A DNA stretch of 64,000 nt, taken from the NCBI GenBank assembly GCA_000328365.1, contig KB302824.1, forward strand, positions 58,559-122,558, written 5' to 3'. Source of the DNA: Capitella teleta (Eukaryota; Annelida; Polychaeta; Capitellidae). Made by a program: the position numbers and the translations under genes. This document shows positions 55,701 to 64,000 of this stretch, in pieces; position 1 is the first letter of the stretch; every line of letters begins with the position of its first letter. The notes under the pieces were generated by a model. That model did not search any database. It was given only the letters and a program-made list of their open reading frames with translations, and was not told the origin of the DNA.

Positions 55701-58345
55701 GTAAGGAGAGAGAGATGAGCACGAGTGAATATTTGTTGTTCCCTTTGGGCAATTCAAAATTTAGACTTAGAACATCCAACTGAAATGCTGCAAAAACATG
55801 CATCTCTCAATAGTGACGACTTTCCATTAATTGTAAGGAGTCTCCTTTATTCAAAATTAAAACCTTAACCAGGGAAGGGTTCACCATGGCAGTAATAAAC
55901 ATGCACCAACATAGCACAACAGGCTATATCGAGACCACAATCACGTATCTAATATGAGCTAATTGAGATTTAAATAAGCAATAAATCTCAATGGTAGCTG
56001 CATTTAGCCCATGGAGAAATGAGTGTTTATATAATTTTGTTAAATCTGTTGAAAAGAGTGAAGCTGTGTCAGTCGTGAGGAGAAGGATGAACTCAGCATC
56101 TGAAGCTGGCAAAGGAAAGGGCAGAATCCATGCATGCATAGCGAGCTCAAGGGCTGATTGCCGGGCCGGTGGATAATGTGGGCTCTTAATTATAGCAAAA
56201 GAATAAGTCTAGACTTTATCAAGGCTAGCTGGCTGATAAAAGGATATAAGCATTTATATACGTAACATTGCATATATAATCATATAGATACTGGTACGTG
56301 AATGAATAAATTACCCATGGAGCTGAACACTGCAACAAGTTTCAATACACTTTAAAAAAATGCCAACAAAGTGGCGGAATGCAAGCCAATGTAGATTGTA
56401 TGTTTAATGTTAATTAAAGAGGACCTCTGTTCATTTCAGAATCTTTTTAGATCGATTCTATGGGCTTTTGTGAGTGGTGAGAGTTATGAGACCATTCTTG
56501 AAAATTTGGTCAACTGTGAATGATATTCAAGGTAAATTAAAATTCGAATTTCCTGCTCAGGCAGAATGGCTTGAAACGAGATGAATGCGAGATTTCTTTT
56601 GTGAGAATCTGCTCACTCGATGGCTCCCATTGTTAACAATAGAATAACTTTTGTCACCACCAGTCTAAAATCGAACATGAGAAGAAAGCGAGATTTTAAA
56701 CCTCTCAAATTCATTGTATCTAGGAATTAGCCCACAGCAAGCATATTGCCTAAAATATGTCAGTTTTTTGGGAGGCATTCTCAATCATCTGATACTAGTT
56801 CAAAACAAGAGTCCTCTTTAATACCAATATTCATGTTCTGGAGCTACTAGTATGCAGTTATCATGAGCCAGGCATCTGTAGTGAAATTTGGGATAGCAAC
56901 TCTGTGTTTTGACCCAATACTAAATTATGCTGATAGCTCAACATTTGCGTAATAGTCTGATTACGTAATAAAAAAAGGATGTAATAAAAAATAAAAATAA
57001 CAATCACAGCTGAGTAATTATTCCATATTTTTCTAAGTAAATATACCAGTAAAAATTATGTATATGCTGTAGGGTGTAGAGCATACAATTTTCATGGCTT
57101 TTCACGAGTGCGGTCGACTGTGAGGGATGTATATTAATATTTTATAATGATATTATGCATGAAAATATATTTTATTAGATCAATTTACACTTGTTTCAGT
57201 TGTATGGCAAGGAATTACCTCTCTTGAGTGCCTGCATAACTGTTTCTTGGGTCTAGGCAACCGCCATACAAATAATATTAAATAATGGTAGATGAAATAC
57301 AGGGGTAAAGATAAGCAATAGCTGCTGTCACTTTCACCAGTGAAATTAATGAATATATGGCATCATAAACTCGATCAGTCGCATATAGGACCTAGGGCCA
57401 AAAAAAAAAAATTAAATACAGTATATAATTAGTACAATAGCTAAGTATATGGCCATTATCAGATTATAGCCCAACCATAGCCCTATACTATGGCTGATCC
57501 CGATCGCCCGTCGATCCGTCCTACCGTATCAGGCTTACAATGAGTCCACACTAATTAACATTTTAGATGCCCTGTTTTCCTTACAATTTTCACTCAAATA
57601 ATCCGCCAAATATAACAGCATCCCTGTTATAGCCTGCAATTAATTTATTCTGGGTCCACAACAACCAGTCCAGGTTTTAGATTTACTGCTGAACTCTTTT
57701 CATGTCACCAACGTCCTACTTTTACTCAGAAAAACATCGCGTAATGTAAACATCCGCAGCGCTTAGATTCGTATTGAAATTTTGCACATTTCATGGAAAC
57801 GGGCCGGCGTCGTATAAATTGTTGGATTCATGTAACTTATAGTGAAGTCAACTACTAGTGAGGTGAGATATGATTAGTATGGATGTTTTGTGAAATATCC
57901 ATACATGTGAAAATTAAAAGGCTAATGTAATATAAATTATTGTTGGTAAAAGGCATTTTTTCATAAGGATAGGCTTGCTTTGTATAGCAGACCATATGCC
58001 GCATTACTTAGGCCTAGGCCGACCTAGGCTAATGTAGTAATGATAATTATAAGCATATTAATTTACCTAAGTAAAATTAAATTATAACAGCTATTGATAA
58101 ATATTTTAAAATAACAACCGATGGGCATAGTATAACTATTGAGTTGATTATTACTCCATATATGGCATGGAAAGGCAAGGGGTACGCTAATGAAAATGTC
58201 ACAGCACTCTTCAGTTGTCAAGTGACAGGAGTGCATCATTCTCAGACTGAGATCCAATAATAGAGATCCAACTTACATCTTCGAAGATGGATCCAACATT
58301 CGCTGTGACAAGCAGCACTTTGGTGTAGGGTCTCTGCGTCGCCAT
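43755..58345 (-). CDS. INPP5A: Type I inositol-polyphosphate 5-phosphatase INPP5A, 17 coding exons, 555 aa (CaaX isoform)
   Basis: By family knowledge it removes the 5-phosphate of Ins(1,4,5)P3 and Ins(1,3,4,5)P4, ending Ca2+ signals at membranes. Exons from the 5' end: 58345-58277, 51224-51183, 50207-50107, 50002-49915, 48465-48402, 48345-48314, 48293-48192, 48139-48087, 47849-47786, 45195-45140, 45090-45006, 44953-44786, 44733-44660, 44613-44502, 44441-44382, 44327-44288 and 44212-43755. All phases agree (556 codons with TGA). The start MATQRPYTKVLLVTANVGS aligns with the human N-terminus. Motifs: HCQEVGGKNYE (metal-binding Glu), FIRTRW, NIHLFHDASN, GDFNFRLD and CPAYCDRI (catalytic signatures), and GSNVCMGDHK. 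The end CCNVL carries a CaaX box, CNVL, predicted to be geranylgeranylated. A C-terminal extension of about 140 residues with an acidic Ser/Glu cluster makes it longer than human INPP5A (412 aa). Intron 1 spans 7 kb. Confidence 0.95.
44213..44287 (-). other. 75-nt in-frame intron or retained exon segment of INPP5A
   Basis: The segment has a GTAAAC donor and a CCCCCACAG acceptor with a strong pyrimidine tract, fitting a short intron. Its length is a multiple of three and it has no stop, so retaining it adds 25 Pro/Ser-rich residues without changing the frame. It may behave as an exitron. Confidence 0.55.
48770..49270. other. Intron block with regulatory-like composition
   Basis: Within the INPP5A intron 48466-49914 this block is less AT-rich than its surroundings and has several ATTA/TAAT-type sites (for example GCTAATCAGAT at about 49220). 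It could be an intronic enhancer. No coding exon or repeat fits. This is composition-based inference only. Confidence 0.2.
51225..58276. other. INPP5A intron 1 (7 kb)
   Basis: No nested gene is supported in either strand. The sequence is mostly AT-rich, with one GC-richer block near 52870-53100. Short open frames lack domains, and no full-length repeat could be delimited. Confidence 0.45.
52870..53100. promoter_or_regulatory. GC-richer block with CRE and octamer-like site in INPP5A intron 1
   Basis: This block is richer in CG dinucleotides than its surroundings and contains CTTTGCATAATGACGTCACG at about 53031-53050: an octamer-like TTTGCATA next to a perfect CRE palindrome TGACGTCA (53041-53048). 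It may be an internal promoter or enhancer. The call rests on composition and motifs only. Confidence 0.3.
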
Positions 58346-58461
58346 GGCTGCGTTTTGTTTGCAAAGTGTATAATCCACTTGATTTCAAATGCTCTTGTAA
58401 CAGAGCGCACAATAAACACAGACACCGAGGAAGAATCCGATCAGAGCATCTTCGCTTCAGA

Positions 58462-58490
58462 TGCTGCTGCTGCTGCTGCCATTGACGTCA
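58462..58490 (-). promoter_or_regulatory. CTG repeat and CRE site upstream of the INPP5A start codon
   Basis: A short (GCT)n run at 58463-58479 is followed by a perfect TGACGTCA at 58483-58490, about 138 bp before the INPP5A ATG on the minus strand. CRE sites are common in promoters driven by CREB-type factors; use here is inferred from position only. Confidence 0.35.
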
Positions 58491-58910
58491 AAGGCGAAAT
58501 GATCGGTGAGCGAATCTTCAGCAGGGAGCATACCTTTATTGATCCATGTGTGCTCGAGCAGACGGAAAATGGGGTCACCGTAACTCGCAATTTTATCAAT
58601 TTGTGTCTCTCTCTCTCTGAACAGACAAATCTATTGTATAAGCATGCGTGCACGTATATCTAATCGGTTTCATCATTTTATTTCTAACAATAGTAGCAGA
58701 TTTTGCCAGATAATCACAGAACCAAGAACTCGTGGGAAAGATGCGATGCAAGAACAATTTATGAATAATGAAAGCATGCTGTTGCTGTATAAAATAATGT
58801 AATCTATCTAGCAGAAAACTGCATTGTTATTGCATCGGGAAACAATGCGGCTTACGTATTATTGTTTCCGACAACTGGAAAAATGATTATAATATCAACA
58901 GTATTTAAAC

Positions 58911-59496
58911 CAGTGGCGTAGGAACCGGGGGGGGGGAGGGGAGCCCCCTTCCCCAAGTCTAGTTGTGGGGGGTAAGGGGGATGAGTATCTTTAGGCCCCC
59001 AAAAAAATTTGCATGTGCAGAAAATAAATCACAGCCATTTAGAGAAATCATTCATTATTTTTGGTATTCGTATGTACGCAATTGTATGATAGTTCCATAT
59101 TAATGATACTATGCTACACTGCCTTTGTCCTTCTCGCCTCAGTTCTCCAAGAAGGCAAATGACTTAGAATCATAACGCAAACACCGCAGAGGCGCTTTCG
59201 ATTTGGGGATAAATTTGATGTCTGATGCCTGATTTTTTCTGATGTAGGCCAAAGATGTATGTACATGTATATATATATTATACATGTACATACATGTATC
59301 TGCCTTGGGTAATGTGTTAAATTCTAGTAATTAAGTGCTCAGAAAAGGGATTTTTCACTCTTTATAACAAAAAATTTTTCCGGGGGAGCATTCCCCTGGA
59401 CCCCCCTACTGTGGCTGCGTTGCGGCGCAGGTGTCCCCCTATCATTACCTTCAATTCCCCCCCCCCCCCAAGTCTAGGAACGTTCCTACGCCTCTG
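58911..59496. mobile_element. hAT-type MITE, 586 bp, with perfect 8-bp target duplication
   Basis: The left end CAGTGGCGTAGGAAC and the reverse complement of the right end CAGAGGCGTAGGAAC form the terminal inverted repeats, followed by G runs on each side. ATTTAAAC flanks both ends (58903-58910 and 59497-59504) without a mismatch, matching the 8-bp duplication made by hAT transposases. The TIR is like that of many animal hAT elements. The interior has a long AT palindrome at about 59254-59297 and no transposase. The unspoiled duplication suggests a fairly recent insertion. Confidence 0.88.
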
Positions 59497-59633
59497 ATTT
59501 AAACCCAACAAAGTCAAATCAAGTCAAGTATTGTTCCGACAGTCGTATTATGGATGGTGTTTTTTACGGTCCTACCCCTAACTGTAACCCTAATTAACCT
59601 CAAGTCCCTAATTATAGCCCTATGACCTATTCA

Positions 59634-59990
59634 AACAGAGTGCACCAAAACTAGTCTATTTTCTCCCTGTTTGATACGAAACATTAAATTTGCCAAAATT
59701 AATTGACCCATCACTGAATTAACTAACCTGCGGGGATTGGTTGAATATAACTCATTATTTTGGCTTTTTATGCGAAGAAATCAAGTGACAAGTCAATTTT
59801 GAATGAGGGATATGTGAGTGGTGTACGTCTAATTGTGAAGAGATTCTTGGTGCGTTGAATGAGATGAGCCCCATTGTCTAACGAGCAGACGACGGCCACA
59901 CCACCATGCAGTCGAAGCGGCCGACTGGGTGTTACACAATGGATGAGCCCCCGAACAAGGATTATGGAATGTCATCTGTTGCATGACCAG
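59634..59990. mobile_element. Diverged mariner-MITE relative carrying a 70-bp insertion
   Basis: CAGAGTGCACCAAAACTAGT at 59636 resembles the terminal repeat of the MITE at 562. Inside, AAATTTGCCAAAATTAATTG, GAGTGGTGTACG and ATGGAATGTCATCTGTTGCA align with 620-840 of that copy. A 70-bp segment (59872-59941) interrupts this alignment. A SINE follows immediately at 59991. Confidence 0.6.
59872..59941. mobile_element. 70-bp micro-element with 9-bp direct repeats
   Basis: The segment begins CATTGT and ends ACAATG (6-bp inverted ends). It is flanked by GATGAGCCC at 59863-59871 and again at 59942-59950. It interrupts a mariner-MITE relative. An inverted relative of the same 70 bp lies at 61414-61478. 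A 9-bp duplication is typical of Mutator-like elements, but the family is not proven. Confidence 0.65.
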
Positions 59991-60220
59991 GGGCGTTATG
60001 ATTGAGAATAATAATTGTAATTCGTTATATAGTTATAGTTCTTCGGTGACTGCAGTGCTGCCTAACAAGGCCGGGCGCTGCATGTGTACTATATAGCATC
60101 TGTGGTGGACTGGTGGTATGCAGGATAAAGAACCCTTGGGATTTATCGATAAGAGTAGAGGGAAACCCCGGTCCCGGGCCTTCTATTCTGGCGCCCGTAT
60201 CACCCGAATGTGTTGGGTGA
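59991..60220 (+). mobile_element. SINE copy lacking the tRNA head
   Basis: Starts exactly at the GGGCGTTATG body boundary of the copy at 19261, and matches its AACAAGGCCGGGCGCTG, GGATAAAGAACCCTTGGG and CTGGCGCCCGTATCACCCG blocks. It ends in an A-rich tail at about 60220-60253. Confidence 0.82.
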
Positions 60221-61666
60221 AAAAGAAGAAAACAAAAAACAAAACAAAAACAACATGCCTCGGGGTTAGACCACGGAGCCACTTCCAATATGTACTAGCC
60301 GCCGCCGCCGATTACTGCCGTCGGCCAGCCGCTATCCACTATCAGCCGATTACATCAATTAACAGCGACTTTCAGCCGATTCAATCCATATATTTTACAT
60401 TCAGTATTGTAAGAAGTTATCATTTGTACAAAGTGTTTATGGTAATTTTTATATACTTACCTTCTGTTCTGGCGCCCGTATCATCCGATTGGTTTGGGTG
60501 GAGCCGTAAAACCCCAACCTCTCTACATATATATATATACTTACCATCTGAGCTATTTGTGGAAGTAGATTTTATTCGGTTTACTTCATTAAAATTAATT
60601 TAAGGATTTATGCCATACTTTATGTATGCCCATACATATACATGTACTAGGGTTGTCCCAAAATATCTTCGACTGGCAAAGGATGCGCAGTATACTAGTA
60701 CGCACTAGGGTTAATGTAAACTATTCCTTCACGAGTACTAGTAGATCACTTGTTACTCGTTGCATGTATATTACTGGTATGTACCTGGCATTAATCACTA
60801 TTTGATATTAATATATTGAGTGTTCTTTAACTAGTATAACTTACAGCACTGCCGAACCCTCATTTCAGAATTCGGAGGCCAACAGTCATTTGTATTGGCC
60901 TCTCATAACACTTAATTGGTTCATTTCACTGTTTGCTTCCTCTTCCCGCTGCATATATTATTTGTTTGCCATAAAAGAGTTAACTAGAATCTTGCTGAAT
61001 TTGCTTCAGCAGACACAACAAATGAAGTGATGATGGTGATTATAATGTTAATGGTTAAAAATAATGTTTTTGAAGTTTATGAAACGGCCAAAACCTCTTG
61101 CGTGAAATTGAGTCAAGCATGAAAGTGTAATTCAGTGGGACATCATAGGATTTGGAAATCGTCCAATCTCAAAATTACCACACTAGTACCACATGTAAAG
61201 AGTAGTGAATATTTATGGCATCATATTATACATATAGGATGACATAGCAACCATTGCCAAGCCACTTCAAGCTGCTGCTAGCCGCCGATCATAATGCTGA
61301 GCCGATATATGACTGATTGGTGGAGCGGCTTAAGCAACTAGCAGATCATTTTGACTACAGCAAACCGATTCTGGCGAATTACAATCTGCTGCAGGATCCA
61401 ATCATGGTTGCCAAATTGTGCAACACCCAGTTGGCCGCTCGACTGGTGGTGTGGCCGTCGTCTGCTCGTTAGACAATGAAAGCGACCATTCACAGCAATC
61501 ATAACGCTGTTACTATTTGCGCTGGTTCATTTTTTCCTATAATCATAATGCATTCGACGAACATTTCTAACATAAACACTATCTCTTGGGAGCATGCCGT
61601 TTCTAAACTTGGCTTCCTTGACAACAATCGCATTGACTCAGAAGACTCGCTTTTCACCCAGGAGTA
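60221..61666. other. Spacer upstream of the NWD1-like gene, with repeat pieces
   Basis: Holds a SINE 3' fragment at 60461-60516 (CTGTTCTGGCGCCCGTATC to GCCGTAAAACCCC), an AT repeat near 60525-60540, and the inverted copy of the 70-bp micro-element at 61414-61478. The last part should include the NWD1-like promoter and 5' UTR. Confidence 0.5.
61414..61478. repeat. Inverted copy of the 70-bp micro-element
   Basis: The reverse complement starts CATTGTCTAACGAGCAGACG and aligns with 59872-59941 except for about five extra bases in the latter and a few substitutions. No flanking direct repeat is visible here. Confidence 0.75.
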
Positions 61667-64000
61667 ATGTCCGATTCAACGGAAGAAGCGAGTGATGCGA
61701 TCCAGAAGTTATTCGCTGGATCTTTGGAAGATCTCCCTCAACAAGAATCAAACGTTGTCAGGGTTTTTCTCAGCTCCACGTTCACTGGTGAGAATAAAAT
61801 TTTAAAAAATCACGCTTATTTTGGTATATAGTTATATACATTACATGTAAATACATACAGGGTGATTCAAAAGTATATTTACAAGTATAATGGGGAGTTA
61901 CTAATGTGACGTAAAGTGTTACAAAACTCTTTTATTGAAAACCGTGGTATGCATCCCATAATAATTAGGGTGCCTCTCATCTAAAACGTATATACTATTA
62001 TATTTTAATTACATGCTATCATTTTGAATCTATTCCAATTAATAATTAACGCTGCAATATTACGATTTATATGATTTTATAATATTATTTGTTTGACAAT
62101 TCTGCGACTGCCTCGTGACCCTGGTAACTAGCTCCTTAAGTGGCAGCACATAGTGTACACCCAATTACTGTACAGGGTGATCGATATACCCCTTTAGGGA
62201 TCGTACTGACGTGATCTTCATCTTGTATGCCTCTGCATCTGCACAGACATTGTTTTTGTGGTTGGTGGCATTTACATGTAATTACATCTAATTCAGTTAA
62301 CTGAGTCACAGTTGTCAACAGGATATGATGGTGGGGACACTGATCGAATTGCTAAGTCTATGTTTCAGTCAGGTCTATGCAATATCCTATATGCTGCCCT
62401 AGGAGGTCAAGGTCATGATTAAGTCGAGTTCGAGGCCTGACCACCCCCGGGCATTACATGATTTTAAATAATAATTCATTATGCTGCCAAAAAGGCCAGG
62501 CACCGTGTGCTGTGCTTTTTAGTCGGTAGATCAACCCTCGGGATTTACAATGTATTTAATTACAGATCATGAGCACGAAAGAAACCTACTGACGAACGTT
62601 GTGTCACCATGGCTGAGGAAGTACTGCTGGGAAAGAGGTCTCATCTTTCAGGTAACTAATTACCTTGGTCAATGCTCTAACCATAACTCGATCTCAATAA
62701 TATTTCATTGACGTTAACCAGTGTGTTAATATATATAAACTTGATCACTTTTTTCCAGTTGGCATCTTCCATTCAAAGTGGGTACAACTTATTCCATATT
62801 AATTGATTCAATGTTTTATTTCATTATGCATGTTACCCGGTATTTAAATCTTGCACTGCATACATTTATTTTGCAATTATATAAGTTGATTGATTTTTAT
62901 TCCAATCTCCCCCATTGCAATGCTTTCCTATCCATATTTTTTATTATAAACTTTTATTGCATTTTATATTGCATCATTTGCATGGGTCCAATTCTGCTTC
63001 AATCACACATTCTCTTCTTACAATCGTCATTCATTGTATTGCTTTCATATAATCCCATTTCATTTTCACAGATGGTTGACATGCGCTGGGGTGTCACAGA
63101 TGATGCATCTGCCCATCAGCGAACAAATGAAATTGTCATGGAAGAAATCCACAAATGTCGCAACATTTCACGTGGACCCTTCTTCTTGGTTTGAAATTTA
63201 TTAACTTCTCACCCCCTCTCATCTCTCTTGATTTTTAGGCATTCTTGGGTGATAGATACGGCTCTCGTTTCTTTCCTCGTGTAATTGAAGCCTCAGAGTT
63301 TGAGACGCTCCTTCGAGCAGCTCGCACTGCTTGTCGTGAAACAGCTCTGCTAGAGACGTGGTACGTTAAAGACCGTAACGCTGTGCCTCCTGAGTACATC
63401 CTGCAGCCGATCACATCCTACTTCCCGCATTACTACGATGATGCACCGCAAAACCTGAAGAAACGCAATCAGGTTTGGGTTTTTTTTCGCTTGTTTCTTG
63501 TCTAAATTTTTCATTTGTTTTAGGATCGAACTGATTGGAATGCAGTAAGCGCTCTTCTGGGCACTCTGTTGAAAATGGCCGCAAATGTTGCTGTTGGAAT
63601 GGGAGCAATTTCAAGAAAAGCTTCATGGAAATATTTTATTTCTGGTATATTTCTGTCAATACATTTTTTTCTTCTGCTTTATCTCTTCATTTTACGCTTC
63701 AGTTACTGAGGATGAAGTCAGGACTGGAATCTTTGATCCATCTGACGCTGATGAACGCACTCTATGTTTCATTCGCGATTTTGAAGATCCTCCTGTGGAT
63801 ATAACGCATGAGAAAGCAGGTAAATGCATGCACTATACATGACTTCTTAGTTGCTTCATTTCTTTTTTCAGGTCGTTTCACTGATCTCGAAAGCAAGAGA
63901 GTTGACCAAGAAGCAGCTGAACTGCTGAAGCAGCTGAAGGAAGTATCCCTTCCTCAGCATCTCACTGCCCAAAACATATTCAAATACAAAATTCCTTGGA
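61667..64000 (+). CDS. NWD1-like NACHT/WD-repeat protein, 5' part (DUF4062 domain), partial
   Basis: Human NWD1 is a cytosolic STAND-type ATPase with an N-terminal DUF4062-like region, a NACHT domain and WD repeats; this gene's own role is unknown. Exons seen: 61667-61787, 62566-62651, 63072-63188, 63239-63472, 63524-63644, 63703-63819 and 63872 to the window end. All are in phase, giving about 308 residues. VVRVFLSSTFTDHEHERNLL, then MVDMRWGVTDDAS, IVMEEIHKCRNISRGPFF and LAFLGDRYGSRFFPR form the DUF4062 domain (residues about 33-140). LLKQLKEVSLPQHL and KYKIPW then match the linker before NACHT in NWD1 (ending LPW). The NACHT domain and WD repeats must lie beyond 64000. Met at 61667 fits, as the conserved block starts about 32 residues later. 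It could equally be an NWD2 or other DUF4062-NACHT paralogue. It is head to head with INPP5A. Confidence 0.85.
61858..62210. repeat. Two mariner-type end sequences in NWD1-like intron 1
   Basis: CAGGGTGATTCAAAAGTATA after TA at 61858 and CAGGGTGATCGATATACCCC after TA at 62173 both resemble mariner-family terminal repeats. They face the same way. No matching right ends were found. Confidence 0.4.
62401..62549 (+). mobile_element. Diverged SINE copy with tRNA-like head in NWD1-like intron 1
   Basis: A B-box-like GAGTTCGAGGCCTGACC at about 62426 is followed by GGGCATTACATGATT, AAAAAGGCCAGGCACCGTG and CAACCCTCGGGATTTA. These align in order with the copy at 19261 but with many differences, so this is an older copy. 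Confidence 0.65.

Noticed and set aside
58355-58663. 102-codon plus-strand ORF with an alanine run
   Set aside because: It lies antisense to the INPP5A 5' region and the alanines come from a short CTG repeat. No domain.

Overview
The window looks like nuclear DNA of a bilaterian animal, probably a marine invertebrate. The host genes are split into many short exons with GT-AG introns. They include a vesicular monoamine transporter and a high-affinity choline transporter, both nervous-system genes. The spacers are AT-rich and full of LINE, SINE and MITE debris. I cannot name the species or phylum. No LTR element, CRISPR array or bacterial operon was seen. All exon models come from reading splice sites and frames by eye. 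Each model closes in phase, which is strong internal support.

Layout. 1-1.26 kb: LINE scrap (minus) and a mariner-type MITE. 1.94-3.46 kb: intact 8-exon short-chain dehydrogenase (+). 4.83-8.47 kb: PX-SH3-SH3 protein of the p47phox/Tks family (+), readable through ten exons but carrying two in-frame stops and one frameshift. 8.5-12.8 kb: spacer with LINE scraps, a palindrome and AT-rich repeats. 12.8-16.3 kb: a damaged two-ORF LINE. 16.43-18.61 kb: high-affinity choline transporter CHT1/SLC5A7 (+). 18.6-22.5 kb: tRNA-derived SINE, tRNA-like relic and Tc1-type transposon. 22.51-26.12 kb: VMAT/SLC18 (minus, 15 exons), convergent with CHT1. 26.1-41.7 kb: long gene-poor spacer with a 215-bp duplication, LINE pieces, a pogo-type MITE and hairpins. 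41.8-58.35 kb: inositol-polyphosphate 5-phosphatase INPP5A (minus, 17 coding exons plus an alternative last exon). 58.35-61.67 kb: spacer with a hAT MITE with perfect target duplication, SINE copies and a 70-bp micro-element. 61.67 kb to the end: 5' part of an NWD1-like DUF4062/NACHT protein (+), running off the window.

No operon-like cooperation is evident. Two points stand out. A choline and a monoamine transporter gene sit tail to tail. INPP5A appears able to make two C-termini from one splice donor: one ends in a prenylation (CaaX) box, the other in a class I PDZ ligand.
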